From the NCBI RefSeq assembly GCF_010365305.1, contig NZ_CP048279.1, positions 2,832,995-2,896,994 of the forward strand: 64,000 nucleotides of DNA, written 5' to 3'. Origin of the DNA: Staphylococcus sp. MI 10-1553 (lineage in GTDB: Bacteria; Bacillota; Bacilli; Staphylococcales; Staphylococcaceae). Of the stretch, positions 28,374 to 38,864 are shown piece after piece. The translations under genes were made by a program, and so were the position numbers. Every line of letters begins with the position of its first letter. Positions within the stretch are counted from its first letter, which is position 1. The notes under the pieces are model-generated. The model had not been told where the DNA came from. It did no database searches and was given only the letters and a program-made list of their open reading frames with translations.

Positions 28374-28585
28374 GTTTCATTCTCCTTCTCATTTGAACTC
28401 GCTTTTTCGAGTACTTTTTTTATTTTTTTGTTGAATGTTTGACGTGGTAACATAATACTGCGCTGACAATTTTCACATTTGATACGGATGTCCGCGCCCA
28501 TACGAATGATTTTAAAGCGATTTGTTCCACATGCGTGTTGCTTCTTCATCTCTACTATATCATTTAATTCGTAATTTGAAGCCAC
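28364..28585 (-). CDS. DUF951-family small protein
   Basis: 73 residues, GTG start behind AGAGGTGAAATTGA. KKQHACGTNRFKIIRMGADI and IKCENCQRSIMLPR are the DUF951 hallmarks, with three cysteines that suggest metal binding. Family function unknown; the gene is fixed between mscS and ychF in Bacillales. The C-terminal SSNEKENETWL is an extra tail overlapping ychF. Confidence 0.88.
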   Translation of the reverse strand: MASNYELNDIVEMKKQHACGTNRFKIIRMGADIRIKCENCQRSIMLPRQTFNKKIKKVLEKASSNEKENETWL

Positions 28586-28597
28586 TCAATTTCACCT

Positions 28598-29488
28598 CTA
28601 TGCTTCCTTGTTTTGTTGTTCTTGATATAACTGGACAAGTGTCGGCATTGGTGCTTCAATACCTTCAGACTGTAGAAATTCTTTTAGCTCGCGGCGTAAA
28701 ATACGTGAGCCACCAAAGCTTTCACCCGGCAACGTTTCACCCGCCACACGAATCATCACTTCATAGCTGTTGAATTTATCGACACCTAACACTTCAGGCG
28801 GTTCGATAAAAATATCATACTTTTTAGGAATCGTTTTTAAGAAGAGGTTCATTTTCTTCTCTACGTCGTCAATTTTCTCATGAATTGACACTGGAATATC
28901 AATAATAGATACACCATTCGTTACTGAGAAGTTGGTCACCTCGCTCATCGTCCCGTTTGGAATGATCGAGAGTTCACCTGTAAATGATAAAATGCGTGTC
29001 GAACGTAGACCAATCGATTTGACTGTCCCTTCCGCAATCGGTGCACTGTTGTTTTTAATGCTCACATAGTCCCCGACATCGAACTGATTTTCAAATATAA
29101 TAAAAAATCCTGTTATGACGTCTTTCACGAGTGTTTGTGCACCAAAACCAATCGCTAAACCTACGACGCCGGCCCCTGCTAAAATACTTTCAACACTAAT
29201 GCCAAATTTGCTCAATACGGTTGTCAAAGTAATAAACCATACGATGTAACCGACGACATTTTGAACGAGTGTAATTAATGTTTTTGATCTTTTCGCACGA
29301 TTTGTTTTAGCTGAACGATTGTTGACTTTAAAAAATTGAGTGATGACTTTGTTTAAAATACGTACAACGATAAAAGCCACCAACACATATAATAAAACGA
29401 TAATCAGTTTCGTTAAAAGGTTGGAATATGTTTCTGGATCTAATAACGGTTGAACCATACTTTTTAATACCGCTTCTAATTGATTCAT
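28598..29488 (-). CDS. Small-conductance mechanosensitive channel (MscS family)
   Basis: 296 residues: three membrane segments in the first 140 residues, pore helix AGAGVVGLAIGFGAQTLVKDVITG, then the cytoplasmic beta domain (FDVGDYVSIKN, IGLRSTRILSFTGELSIIPN). It releases solutes on sudden osmotic downshift. ATG follows AAGGGAGTTACTT. Confidence 0.94.
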   Translation of the reverse strand: MNQLEAVLKSMVQPLLDPETYSNLLTKLIIVLLYVLVAFIVVRILNKVITQFFKVNNRSAKTNRAKRSKTLITLVQNVVGYIVWFITLTTVLSKFGISVESILAGAGVVGLAIGFGAQTLVKDVITGFFIIFENQFDVGDYVSIKNNSAPIAEGTVKSIGLRSTRILSFTGELSIIPNGTMSEVTNFSVTNGVSIIDIPVSIHEKIDDVEKKMNLFLKTIPKKYDIFIEPPEVLGVDKFNSYEVMIRVAGETLPGESFGGSRILRRELKEFLQSEGIEAPMPTLVQLYQEQQNKEA

Positions 29489-29553
29489 AAGTAACTCCCT
29501 TCTCTATGCATAATCTTGAGTGATGTATGTTGATGCCCGTGCCCTTTTCGACA

Positions 29554-30378
29554 TTACATGTTTTTAAGCAATTGAATCAGCCTGCGATAGTCATTTTCAG
29601 AGTGGAATGTAAAAGTAATCTCGCCTACATTTTTCTTCGTCGTAATTTCTACACTTGTGCCATATTGTTCTTTTAATTGTTGTTCATGTTGGCGAATCAG
29701 TGCAGGCTTTTTCGTCGTATGCTGTTGACGTGATATCGCTTGTTGCGTGCTACCTGTATGTTCAGCGACGCGTTGTTCCAAATATCTCACACTCCAAGAC
29801 TCCCGGATGGCTAACTTTGCATATTGTATCATCGTTTCCGGTGTTTTGAGTGCGAGTAGTGTGCGTCCGTGTCCACCTGAAAGTTGGCCTTCTCGTATTA
29901 AAGTCCTAATCTTAACAGGTAACTTGAGCAGTCTCAACATATTCGCTACATACGGTCTTGATTTGCCTAACCGTGCTGCAACCTCTTGTTGTGTCAAATT
30001 CAAATGTTGCATCAGTTGTTGATAACTTTCTGCCTCTTCTAAAGCATTTAAATCTTCACGTTGCAAGTTTTCAATAATTGCCAGTTCCCGCATCTCACCA
30101 TCTGAAAATGGTTTAACGATAGCTGGAATGTGCGTTAAGCCTGCCTCAAGACTTGCTCGATAACGGCGTTCACCCGCTACAATATGATACCCTTTGATCG
30201 CTTGCGTTACGATGATGGGCTGCAACACACCATGCTGTGCAATCGACTGCGCAAGTTCTGTTAACTTTTCAACATCAAACGTTTTGCGAGGTTGGTACGG
30301 ATTCGGTCTAATTTCCGTCAATGCCAGTCGTTGAACTTGCTCGGCATCATTTTGTTGACTTTGCCATTTTTCGGTCAC
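29554..30378 (-). CDS. spo0J: ParB/Spo0J chromosome-partitioning protein
   Basis: About 274 residues from the GTG at 30378 (VTEKWQSQQNDAEQV). ParB/Srx-like CTPase domain with IRPNPYQPRKTF and the GERRYRAS C-motif box, then HTH LTQQEVAARLGKSRPYVANM, then a C-terminal dimer domain. It loads SMC at parS sites near the origin. The reading frame is open for 104 more codons upstream, but that stretch lacks ParB similarity. No parA/soj gene is in the window. I saw no good parS site here. Confidence 0.9.
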   Translation of the reverse strand: MTEKWQSQQNDAEQVQRLALTEIRPNPYQPRKTFDVEKLTELAQSIAQHGVLQPIIVTQAIKGYHIVAGERRYRASLEAGLTHIPAIVKPFSDGEMRELAIIENLQREDLNALEEAESYQQLMQHLNLTQQEVAARLGKSRPYVANMLRLLKLPVKIRTLIREGQLSGGHGRTLLALKTPETMIQYAKLAIRESWSVRYLEQRVAEHTGSTQQAISRQQHTTKKPALIRQHEQQLKEQYGTSVEITTKKNVGEITFTFHSENDYRRLIQLLKNM

Positions 30379-30505
30379 CCTTCTCACCAACCTTTCAAAT
30401 TTTTTACCATTCCATTTTACTGTTTGCACCATTGAGACACAAGCTTTTCTCCATGATTTTGACAGACATGCAATTTCTTTCTCTTCTAAATTTTCAGAAA
30501 ACACG

Positions 30506-30534
30506 TTGACAACCTTTTTGACATCGTGTAAAGT
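30506..30534 (+). promoter_or_regulatory. Promoter of the met operon leader
   Basis: TTGACA at 30506-30511, 17 nt, TAAAGT at 30529-30534, placing the transcript start just ahead of the T-box leader. It is inside the upstream open frame of spo0J, which supports the shorter spo0J start. Confidence 0.6.
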
Positions 30535-30540
30535 ATGTTT

Positions 30541-30918
30541 TATCAAAGCACAACACAATATTCCTAAACACTGTAAAAAGGAAAGTAAAACGACCCCTGC
30601 ATTTACAGAGAGCCTTCGTTCGCTGAGAGAAGGTATTGAAAGCACGTTTGAAAATGGCCTTGGAGTGTTGGTATCGATATGAGGTATCACCGGGTTCGCC
30701 CGTTATAGCGACTCAGTATTCACATTTTGTGGCACGGTAAAGTATTCCAAAGATATCCCTCACATTACATATCTATCATACCCTTTACCTCGCACACAAT
30801 TTAGCGTACTGGAAGAGGTGATTTGAGCAATCATGTCACGAACAAAGGTGGTACCACGAACAAGCTTTCGTCCTTTATATCTAATGTCTTATTGGATCTA
30901 AAGGACGGAAGCTTTTTT
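30541..30918 (+). promoter_or_regulatory. T-box riboswitch (tRNA-Met sensing) of metICFE
   Basis: The T-box proper AAAGGTGGTACCACG is at 30844-30858. It is followed by a terminator AAGCTTTCGTCCTTTA (30862-30877) / TAAAGGACGGAAGCTT (30899-30914) plus T-run. The stem-I region has TATCGATATGAGGTATC, whose ATG at 30679-30681 is the likely specifier codon, i.e. methionine. Uncharged tRNA-Met should stabilise the antiterminator and turn on the met genes. Staphylococcal met operons are known to use such a leader. Confidence 0.88.
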
Positions 30919-30942
30919 ATTTTTGAAGAGGAGGTTGAACTG

Positions 30943-32046
30943 ATGAAAGAAACGACACTGGCACAAATTGCGTTGACTCAAGATGACACAGGCGCTATCG
31001 CAAATCCAATTTATCTCTCTACGGCATACCAACATGAAGGACTTGGACTATCAACTGGATTTGACTATACACGAACTAAAAACCCGACGCGACAAGTTTT
31101 TGAAGATGCTTTTGCACGACTTGAAGGCGGTATCGCGTCATTTGCGACGGCGAGTGGTATGGCAAGTATCCAATTGGTCTGTAATCTTTTCGAACCTGGT
31201 GATGAAATACTCGTCTCTTTTGACTTATACGGCGGCACGTTTCGACTATTTGAATTTTACGAAACGCAATATGGCATTCGTTTTCACTACATCGATTTTG
31301 AAAATCCAGACGCTGTAAAGGCTGCCATCACACCTCAAACGAAAGCCTTATTTATTGAACCGATTTCGAATCCTTTGATGATTGAAATTGATTTGACACC
31401 TTATTATGAAATAGCCGCCCAGCACGAGTTATTAACGATTATCGACAATACGTTTCTCACACCTTATTTGTCGACACCTTTACTCGATGGTGCAGATATT
31501 GTGTTACATTCAGCGACGAAATATATCGGTGGGCACAATGATGTTCTTGCTGGCGTCGTCACTGTAAAAGATGAAGTCCTTGCAGAAGAGTTAGGCCAAT
31601 TTCACAACATGATTGGTGCCACACTTTCACCGATTGACAGTTACTTATTATTACGTGGTTTAAAGACATTGCATCTCCGTGTCGAACGGTCACAACAAAA
31701 TGCGCAACGTCTCGCACAACGTTGTCAACAACTTGAGGGGATACAAGAAGTGTTATATAGCGGACGTACAGGTATGTTAAGTTTGCGCCTTGACCCCGCT
31801 TATCGAGTGGATGCACTTTTACGACGCATCAAAGTTTGTCGCTTTGCAGAAAGTTTAGGTGGCACTGAAACTTTCATTACTTTCCCTTATACACAGACAC
31901 ATGTCGATATGCCTGATGACGAAAAGGATAAACGTGGTATCGATCAGCATTTAATCCGTTTATCTATTGGTATTGAAGCTTATGAAGATATTGAAAACGA
32001 TTTAATTCAAGCACTTGAGAAATCTAAGGAGGGTGTTCATTTATGA
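30943..32046 (+). CDS. metI: Cystathionine gamma-synthase / O-succinyl(acetyl)homoserine thiolyase
   Basis: 367 residues, PLP-dependent Cys/Met metabolism family: TRTKNPTRQVFEDAFARLEG, DLYGGTFRLFEFYE, the PLP lysine in LHSATKYIGGHNDVLAG and RLSIGIEAYEDI. It joins cysteine to an activated homoserine, giving cystathionine. Start 30943 (MKETTLAQI) follows GAGGAGGTTGAACTG; the frame upstream belongs to the T-box terminator. Overlaps metC by 4 nt. Confidence 0.93.
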   Translation: MKETTLAQIALTQDDTGAIANPIYLSTAYQHEGLGLSTGFDYTRTKNPTRQVFEDAFARLEGGIASFATASGMASIQLVCNLFEPGDEILVSFDLYGGTFRLFEFYETQYGIRFHYIDFENPDAVKAAITPQTKALFIEPISNPLMIEIDLTPYYEIAAQHELLTIIDNTFLTPYLSTPLLDGADIVLHSATKYIGGHNDVLAGVVTVKDEVLAEELGQFHNMIGATLSPIDSYLLLRGLKTLHLRVERSQQNAQRLAQRCQQLEGIQEVLYSGRTGMLSLRLDPAYRVDALLRRIKVCRFAESLGGTETFITFPYTQTHVDMPDDEKDKRGIDQHLIRLSIGIEAYEDIENDLIQALEKSKEGVHL

Positions 32047-33218
32047 AGCGCACGAAACAAACTGAATTGATCCATGATATTAACAGAGGCCACAAATATA
32101 AAAGCGCCAATATACCCCTTTATTATTCGTCGACCTATCATCAACAAGTATTGGGTGGCCCTTACGAATATGATTACGCAAGAAGTGGCAATCCTAATCG
32201 TGAGTTACTTGAAACTAAGTTAGCACAACTCGAAAACGGTCAGTTCGGCTATGCTTTTAATTCTGGAATTGCCGCAATTACAGCTGTATTTTTAACACTT
32301 AAAGCAGGTGATCATGTTATTTTACCTGATGATGTTTATGGTGGTACTTTTCGATTAACTGAAAGTATCTTATCTCGGTTTAATATCTCATTCACAACTG
32401 TAGATGCGGAAGATGTTGATGCGATTCGTCGCGCTATTCAACCTTCAACACGCTTAATTTATGTGGAAACACCTTCAAATCCATTATTTAAAATTACAGA
32501 TATTAGACAAGTTGCAGAACTCGCTCAAGCACATCAGATTCCCGTCGCCGTAGATAACACATTTATGACACCACTTGGTCAAAACCCTTTAGATCTAGGT
32601 GCAGATATTGTGATTCATAGTGCTACAAAATTTTTAGGCGGACATAGTGATGTTATCGCTGGTGCAGTAATTACTAATGACAAAGCAATTGCCGACGCAC
32701 TGTACTTGATTCAAAACGGAACAGGTAGTGGCTTATCCGTATATGACAGTTGGACACTGACACAGCACATTAAAACATTGGATGTGCGTTTTCAACAATC
32801 AGTTAAAAATGCTAAAGCTGTCTCTCGCTTTTTAGAACAACATCCTGCTATTTCGCACGTCTATTATCCAGGAAATAGCACTGTTCATTTACAACAAGCA
32901 CATAATGGGGGCGCTGTCCTCGGTTTTCGATTAAAAGATGAAACCTATGCACAACAGTTTGTCGATGCTCTAACTATCCCACTTGTATCTTTAAGTTTAG
33001 GTGGCGTTGAAACGATTATTTCACATCCAAATACAATGTCTCACGCAAGTATCCCAGCAGATATTCGTGAGGCCCGTGGGATTACTTTCGGTTTATTCCG
33101 TTTAAGTGTTGGCATCGAAAATGTAGAAGAACTCATTGCAGATTTAGACCATGCATTAAAGGGGGGATATGATGCATCGATTGTTAAAAGCATTACAAAA
33201 CAAAGTTCTAGTGGCTGA
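32043..33218 (+). CDS. metC: Cystathionine beta-lyase
   Basis: 391 residues, same PLP family: YARSGNPNRELLETKLAQLE, DDVYGGTFRLTESIL, PLP lysine in IHSATKFLGGHSDVIAG, RLSVGIENVEELIADLD. It splits cystathionine to homocysteine. Its 3' end overlaps the next gene by 50 nt. Confidence 0.92.
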   Translation: MKRTKQTELIHDINRGHKYKSANIPLYYSSTYHQQVLGGPYEYDYARSGNPNRELLETKLAQLENGQFGYAFNSGIAAITAVFLTLKAGDHVILPDDVYGGTFRLTESILSRFNISFTTVDAEDVDAIRRAIQPSTRLIYVETPSNPLFKITDIRQVAELAQAHQIPVAVDNTFMTPLGQNPLDLGADIVIHSATKFLGGHSDVIAGAVITNDKAIADALYLIQNGTGSGLSVYDSWTLTQHIKTLDVRFQQSVKNAKAVSRFLEQHPAISHVYYPGNSTVHLQQAHNGGAVLGFRLKDETYAQQFVDALTIPLVSLSLGGVETIISHPNTMSHASIPADIREARGITFGLFRLSVGIENVEELIADLDHALKGGYDASIVKSITKQSSSG

Positions 33219-35013
33219 TGGTGCAATGGGAACGATTCTATACTCTGAAGGGTTAGATACATGTCCCGAAGCTTATAACCTCACACATCCGGAAAAGGTT
33301 GAACACATTCATCGTTCGTATATCGAAGCAGGTGCAGATGTCATTCAAACGAATACGTATGGTGCTAATTTTGAAAAGCTTCAACCTTTTGGACTCGAAC
33401 ATAAAGTAAAAGCCATACATCAAGCAGCAGTAGCCATTGCCAAACGTGCTGCAGGACCAGATACATTCATCTTAGGGACGGTCGGTGGCTTTAGAAGTAC
33501 AAAACAAGGCGAACTGTCACTGTCAGCCATTCAATATCACACTGACATTCAAGTCGATACACTCGTGGCTGAAGGCGTCGATGGTCTGTTATTCGAAACA
33601 TATTACGATGATGAAGAGTTACTGAATGCGATTAAGCAAACACGTCAAAAGTACGATATTCCGATTATTGCGCAACTGACCGCTTCTAACACGCATTATT
33701 TAGTCAACGGTAAAGAAATTAACAGCGCATTACAACAATTGGTCGAAGCAGGTGCAGACATTGTCGGTTTGAATTGTCATCACGGCCCGTACCATATGAA
33801 GCGTACTTTTGGCCATATCGAATTGCCGACCAATGCTTACTTGTCGTGCTATCCGAATGCGAGCTTACTCGATATCGATCAGCAAACCTTTAAATATAGT
33901 GACAACGCGCAATACTTTGGTGAGACCGCGGAGCAACTCATTCAAGAAGGGGTCCGTCTTATCGGTGGCTGTTGCGGTACGACACCTGATCACATTCGTA
34001 AAATTAAAGCAGCCGTCCAAGGATTAAAGCCAATTCAAGAGAAAAAAGTCATTCCGATTCATCAAAAACAAACGTCAGAAGCACCGAAGCAAACACGTCA
34101 AAACTTGGCAACGCGTGTACGAGAACGACCGACCATCATCGTCGAACTTGATACACCGAAACATCTCGATACAACGAAATTTTTCCAAAACGTCAAAGCT
34201 TTAGATGACGCACAAATTGATGCTGTAACGTTAGCGGACAACTCTTTAGCAACTGTTCGCGTATCCAATATTGCAGCCGCGAGTTTAATCAAACAACAAT
34301 TCAACATCGAACCACTCGTCCACATTACATGCCGAGATCGCAACTTAATCGGACTGCAATCTCACCTCCTCGGTTTATCGTTAATCGGGGTCCATGAGAT
34401 TTTAGCGATTACCGGAGACCCTTCGAAAGTCGGACATCTCCCAGGGGCAACGAATGTGTACGACGTGAATTCAAAAGGATTGACCGAACTTGCACTCAGA
34501 TTTAACAAAGGCGTGAACACTGACGGCGATACATTAAAAGTCGCCACACAGTTCAACATCGCGGGAGGTTTTGACCCTCATGTGAGCAACATCAAAGCCG
34601 CGGTCCGCAAAATGGAAACAAAAATTAAGAGCGGCATGCATTACTTTATTACACAGCCGGTCTTCACAAAAGAAAAAATTGTCGAGATTTACGAAGCGAC
34701 AAAGCATCTCGATGTCCCTATTTTTATTGGGATTATGCCGATTACGAGTTACAAAAATGCGTTGTTTTTACATCACGAAGTCCCTGGCATCAAAATGTCA
34801 GACGATGTACTCGCACAGTTTGAAGCTGTTGCCGATGATAGACAAGCAACGTATGAACTGAGCCTATCCCTTTGTAAATCACTTATCGACACCGTCCATA
34901 CGTATTTCAACGGACTGTATTTAATTACACCGTTTGAGCGTATTGATTACTCATTAGAACTTGCAGCCTATTCGAAATCAATTACAACATCCCACCAGGA
35001 GGCGATTTTATGA
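33169..35013 (+). CDS. Bifunctional homocysteine S-methyltransferase / methylenetetrahydrofolate reductase
   Basis: 614 residues in two domains. Residues about 1-290 are an S-methylmethionine/MetH-type homocysteine methyltransferase with Zn ligands in GLNCHH and [11 protein letters not shown]. Residues about 310-610 are a MetF-type reductase ([34 protein letters not shown]). This fusion is the YitJ type found in Bacillus and staphylococci. It supplies methyl-THF for MetE. Start ATG at 33169 behind AAAGGGGGGAT. Confidence 0.92.
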   Translation: MMHRLLKALQNKVLVADGAMGTILYSEGLDTCPEAYNLTHPEKVEHIHRSYIEAGADVIQTNTYGANFEKLQPFGLEHKVKAIHQAAVAIAKRAAGPDTFILGTVGGFRSTKQGELSLSAIQYHTDIQVDTLVAEGVDGLLFETYYDDEELLNAIKQTRQKYDIPIIAQLTASNTHYLVNGKEINSALQQLVEAGADIVGLNCHHGPYHMKRTFGHIELPTNAYLSCYPNASLLDIDQQTFKYSDNAQYFGETAEQLIQEGVRLIGGCCGTTPDHIRKIKAAVQGLKPIQEKKVIPIHQKQTSEAPKQTRQNLATRVRERPTIIVELDTPKHLDTTKFFQNVKALDDAQIDAVTLADNSLATVRVSNIAAASLIKQQFNIEPLVHITCRDRNLIGLQSHLLGLSLIGVHEILAITGDPSKVGHLPGATNVYDVNSKGLTELALRFNKGVNTDGDTLKVATQFNIAGGFDPHVSNIKAAVRKMETKIKSGMHYFITQPVFTKEKIVEIYEATKHLDVPIFIGIMPITSYKNALFLHHEVPGIKMSDDVLAQFEAVADDRQATYELSLSLCKSLIDTVHTYFNGLYLITPFERIDYSLELAAYSKSITTSHQEAIL

Positions 35014-37250
35014 CAATTAAAACAACAAACTTAGGATTCCCAAGACTTGGACACAAACGTGAATGGAAAAAAGCCATTGAGGGCTACTGGAACAACAAAA
35101 TTACAAAAGCTGAATTAGACGACACGTTACAACAATTACACCGTTCTAACTTAGTATTACAACAAAACTGCAACTTAGATAGCGTACCAGTAGGCGACTT
35201 TTCATTATACGATCATATTTTAGATACATCTTTATTATTCAATATCATTCCAACGCGTTTCCAAGACCGTGACATAGATGATGACTTACTTTTCGACATC
35301 GCACGCGGTAACAAATCACACGTCGCAAGTGCACTTGTCAAATGGTTTAACACAAACTATCACTATATCGTACCTGAATGGGACAATGTGACACCTCGCG
35401 TGAACCACAACCGTTTATTAGACCGTTATAACGAAGCAAAAGCACTCAATATTCATGCACACCCTGTTATTGTTGGACCTGTTACATTCGTAGCACTTTC
35501 TAAAGGTGGCGATCAATCATTTGAAGACAAAGTGCGTACGTTATTGCCACTTTACGTTGAAGTATTACAATCACTCATCGATGCAGGTGCAGAACTCATT
35601 CAAATTGACGAACCGATTTTAGTAACAGATAAAGCTACTGAATTAGAAGACATTACACGTGAAGCTTACGAGGCATTTGCTGAAGCTGATGTTGCAAAAG
35701 CGTTAGTGATTCAAACGTATTTCGAGCGTGCAAATGTGAAGTTTTTAAGTGCATTACCAGTAAAAGGTCTCGGATTAGACTTTGTACATGATCGTGGCTA
35801 CAACTTACAACAAATCGAAAATGGCGACTTTGACCGTTCAAAAACATTATTTGCAGGTATCATCGACGGTAGAAATGTATGGGCTGCAGATGTTGAAGCG
35901 AAGAAAGCATTAATTGAAAAATTATCCCAATATTCCGATGACTTATATATCAATCCATCGTCATCATTATTACACGTACCAGTCTCATTAGAAGATGAAA
36001 CGTTAGAAGATGACATCCGTGACGGTTTAAGCTTTGCGACAGAAAAATTAGAAACATTAGATGCATTAAAACGTGCTGTGAATGACAACGATACTGAAGC
36101 ATATGACCGTTTACATGCGCAATATACACGTTTCCAAAGCCAAGCGTTCAAAAATCTTGAGTACGACTTTGAAAGTGTTCGCGCAGAACGTGCTTCAGCA
36201 TTCTCTGAGCGTAAAGTCGTACAACAACAACGCTTAAACTTACCAGATTTACCGACAACGACAATTGGTTCATTCCCACAATCACCAGAAGTGCGTAAAC
36301 AACGTGCAGATTGGAAAAATAACCGTATTTCTGACGAAGCGTACCGTCAATTTGTACAAGATGAAATTAAACGTTGGATTGAAATTCAAGAAGACATCGG
36401 TTTAGACGTCTTTGTTCACGGTGAATTTGAACGTAATGACATGGTCGAATTCTTTGGTGAAAAGTTAGACGGCTTCCTCGTGACGAAATTTGGCTGGGTA
36501 CAATCATACGGCTCACGTGCGGTAAAACCACCAATCATTTACGGTGATGTGAAATGGACAGCGCCATTAACGATTGATGAAACCGTGTATGCGCAAAGCT
36601 TGACGGACAAACCAGTGAAAGGCATGCTAACAGGTCCTGTAACGATCTTAAACTGGTCATTCGAACGCGTGGACATCCCTCGCTCAACAGTTCAAGATCA
36701 AATTGCGCTTGCGATTAACGAAGAAGTGTTAGCACTGGAAAAAGCAGGCATCCAAGTGATTCAAGTCGATGAACCAGCGTTGCGGGAAGGCTTACCATTA
36801 CGTAAAGAGTACCACGAAGATTACTTAGCGAAAGCCGTGCATAGCTTCAAACTTGCGACATCTTCCGTGACGGACGAAACGCAAATCCATACGCATATGT
36901 GCTATTCGCAATTCGGACAAATCATCCATGCGATTCACGACTTAGATGCAGACGTGATTTCAATCGAAACATCGCGTAGCCATGGTGACCTCATTAAAGA
37001 CTTTGAAGATATCGATTATGATTTAGGTATTGGTCTAGGCGTTTATGACATTCATAGCCCACGTATTCCGACAGAAGAAGAAATTACGACAGCAATTGAA
37101 CGTGGTTTACAACAAATCGACCGTTCATTGTTCTGGGTCAATCCAGACTGTGGTCTTAAAACACGTAAAGAAGATGAAGTGAAGGCTGCATTGACTGTTT
37201 TAGTGAATAGTGCACGTAAATTGCGTCAAGAAAATGTTGAAGCAAAGTAA
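35010..37250 (+). CDS. metE: Cobalamin-independent methionine synthase
   Basis: 746 residues: two (beta-alpha)8 barrels, N-terminal [20 protein letters not shown], folate-binding [12 protein letters not shown], and Zn ligands in [10 protein letters not shown], with the third Cys in [11 protein letters not shown]. It transfers the methyl group from methyl-THF to homocysteine. Last gene of the T-box operon; overlaps the previous stop by 4 nt. Confidence 0.97.
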   Translation: MTIKTTNLGFPRLGHKREWKKAIEGYWNNKITKAELDDTLQQLHRSNLVLQQNCNLDSVPVGDFSLYDHILDTSLLFNIIPTRFQDRDIDDDLLFDIARGNKSHVASALVKWFNTNYHYIVPEWDNVTPRVNHNRLLDRYNEAKALNIHAHPVIVGPVTFVALSKGGDQSFEDKVRTLLPLYVEVLQSLIDAGAELIQIDEPILVTDKATELEDITREAYEAFAEADVAKALVIQTYFERANVKFLSALPVKGLGLDFVHDRGYNLQQIENGDFDRSKTLFAGIIDGRNVWAADVEAKKALIEKLSQYSDDLYINPSSSLLHVPVSLEDETLEDDIRDGLSFATEKLETLDALKRAVNDNDTEAYDRLHAQYTRFQSQAFKNLEYDFESVRAERASAFSERKVVQQQRLNLPDLPTTTIGSFPQSPEVRKQRADWKNNRISDEAYRQFVQDEIKRWIEIQEDIGLDVFVHGEFERNDMVEFFGEKLDGFLVTKFGWVQSYGSRAVKPPIIYGDVKWTAPLTIDETVYAQSLTDKPVKGMLTGPVTILNWSFERVDIPRSTVQDQIALAINEEVLALEKAGIQVIQVDEPALREGLPLRKEYHEDYLAKAVHSFKLATSSVTDETQIHTHMCYSQFGQIIHAIHDLDADVISIETSRSHGDLIKDFEDIDYDLGIGLGVYDIHSPRIPTEEEITTAIERGLQQIDRSLFWVNPDCGLKTRKEDEVKAALTVLVNSARKLRQENVEAK

Positions 37251-37286
37251 TAATAGAATATGCTTTCAAATTAATTAACATATCCC

Positions 37287-37337
37287 ACACCCTAAAAGTA
37301 TTGGTTCCACTTATTTTTAGGGTGTGGTTATTTTTTC
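37287..37337 (+). terminator. met operon terminator
   Basis: CCACACCCTAAAAGT / TTTTTAGGGTGTGG hairpin followed by TTATTTTTTC. Confidence 0.85.
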
Positions 37338-37446
37338 GGATGATTGGGTTTAATGATATATAAAGGATTATTTTTGAAATGGGTGTTTGATATTTTTACA
37401 AAAAGGAATAATGAATAAAAAGGAAGATTGAAGGAGAGAAGTCAGC

Positions 37447-37722
37447 ATGAGCATCAAACTCATCTCATTTATCGTGTATATTTTAGTTTTAATTATACAT
37501 AGATATGTTCTATCGAATAAGAGACCCGCATTTCTAGGCGCAATCGTACCCATTATCTATATTGTGGGTATCGGAACAGCTATCATCAGATCTGATACGC
37601 ATCTATCACTCTATGACTATGTTCCTTTTATTCTAGGACTTATTCTACTCTTAGTTTTTTGGATGAGAGGAAGAGAAGACTATCACAATAAAGTGACTCA
37701 AAGTGCGGAGAATACGCAATAA
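37447..37722 (+). CDS. Small membrane protein, unknown
   Basis: 91 residues, three predicted membrane segments (LISFIVYILVLIIH, FLGAIVPIIYIVGIGTAII, VPFILGLILLLVFW) and a charged C-terminus. ATG follows GAAGGAGAGAAGTCAGC. Not recognised. It overlaps nothing but is 19 nt ahead of a second small membrane protein, so they likely form a pair. Confidence 0.65.
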   Translation: MSIKLISFIVYILVLIIHRYVLSNKRPAFLGAIVPIIYIVGIGTAIIRSDTHLSLYDYVPFILGLILLLVFWMRGREDYHNKVTQSAENTQ

Positions 37723-37741
37723 ACTAAGGAGCGGGGTTTCA

Positions 37742-37984
37742 ATGAAAATTTCTTGGATTTTATGGTGGATTTTCACTATTTTAGAAGTGGCGCTGTTTTT
37801 AGGGCTATCTTTTTTGCTCTATATGCGAGAAATTGATGCAAGTGGTGCCGTTCAAACAGTAGAGATAAAATGGATTAACATAATGGTGTTAGGTGTTTTC
37901 TTTTTAATACCAACTATCATTCAAATCATCTGGCTCATTATCAATATTGTAAAATCTGAAAAGAGAATGGCTCGTGATTTGTAG
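37742..37984 (+). CDS. Small membrane protein, unknown (partner of the previous gene)
   Basis: 80 residues, two predicted membrane segments (WILWWIFTILEVALFLGLSF and IMVLGVFFLIPTIIQIIWLI). Start 37742 (MKISWIL) follows AGGAGCGGGGTTTCA, which decides it over the ATG at 37703. Not recognised. Confidence 0.62.
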   Translation: MKISWILWWIFTILEVALFLGLSFLLYMREIDASGAVQTVEIKWINIMVLGVFFLIPTIIQIIWLIINIVKSEKRMARDL

Positions 37985-38104
37985 ACTTATAATGTTTGTT
38001 ACTATTTTTGTTCGCACATACGACTATAGAGAAACAAAAATTCATTTATATAGAATCATTGTTTCACCGTATTCTAAACTACCCCAAAAGGGAGCAAGAC
38101 ATAA

Positions 38105-38172
38105 TTCCTTCCTCGTTCGCTAAAAAGGCTCTAATTAGATGTTAAATAATATTTAATCAGAGCTTTTTAGAT
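38105..38172. terminator. Hairpin upstream of the transposase remnant
   Basis: AAAAAGGCTCTAATTA / TAATCAGAGCTTTTT, a bidirectional-looking terminator at about 38122-38169. No gene in 37985-38233. Confidence 0.6.
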
Positions 38173-38233
38173 ATTATTAAAAATAAAGCACTTTCCGTAT
38201 AATTATTAATAACCACAAAAATAATAGACAAGT

Positions 38234-38584
38234 GTGATTTATATGTATAAAAATTATGACATATTTCAACTTACACACCAATGGAAACTGAAATATCTTT
38301 TCCCGAAAATGATGTTAAAAATCATACTTTATTGTTATACCAATTCTGTTTTTTCAGGACGAAGAATTGAGCATCTGTTAAAAGATGGTTGCCGAATGAT
38401 GTTGATTGAGCAAGGTCAAACGTCAACTTATAGAACAATCAAGCGCTTTAGTCAATTTGTCATTGAAAAATCAACAGCATTATATGAGCAATTAGTTTCT
38501 GAGGAGATTATTCCTGAAATCAAGCGTCAATCTGGACATGAGTTATCAAACCGCCATAAAACAACATTTTCAAACCGCTATTGA
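38234..38584 (+). pseudogene. IS1182/IS1272-type transposase, truncated with internal deletions
   Basis: MYKNYDIFQLTH matches the start of IS1182-family transposases, but the usual about 40 residues before HPKMMLKIILYAYTQSVFSG are mostly missing. PKMMLKIILYCYTNSVFSGR is intact. After QTSTYRTIKRF the frame jumps to a later part of the enzyme (IEKSTALYEQLVSEEIIPEI) and ends at 38584, well short of the normal about 550 residues. No terminal inverted repeats seen. It marks the downstream edge of the lantibiotic region. Confidence 0.72.
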
Positions 38585-38634
38585 CATCAGGAATTCTATA
38601 ACAGAAAGCCAGTGAAATTTTTTCAATATAGCTG

Positions 38635-38847
38635 TTAATTTGATTTTGATTCCCTTTCTTTGAGGAGTTCTGATGATATATATAAAATAAAAATTGACAG
38701 AGTTAAAATGATTGAGAGATGTGGAACATTCTCAAAAAAATACCATTTCAAATGCAAGTCAAACATCATATTAGCCGATTGAATTGCAAATTTTGATCCT
38801 AAAATAATCACACAAATTGAAGTTAAAATATCTAGAATTTTTATCAT
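38635..38847 (-). CDS. Small two-helix membrane protein, candidate lantibiotic immunity
   Basis: 70 residues, two predicted membrane segments and a charged tail (KERESKSN). Clearly related to the 71-residue protein at 39600-39815: both share the pattern S-x-x-M-F-D-x-x-L-(K/R)-W-Y-F-x-E-(D/N)-(I/V)-P-H. Two paralogues at the end of the lantibiotic operon suggest self-immunity, as PepI-type small proteins do in Pep5-like systems. Role is inferred only. Confidence 0.62.
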   Translation of the reverse strand: MIKILDILTSICVIILGSKFAIQSANMMFDLHLKWYFFENVPHLSIILTLSIFILYISSELLKERESKSN

Positions 38848-38864
38848 TTAGCAATCATCCTTTC

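Noticed and set aside
30379..30690. 104-residue N-terminal extension of Spo0J
   Set aside because: No ParB similarity, and it covers the divergent met promoter and leader.
30823..30942. Longer metI start adding 40 residues
   Set aside because: These codons are the T-box sequence and terminator hairpin; the true start has its own GAGGAGG site.
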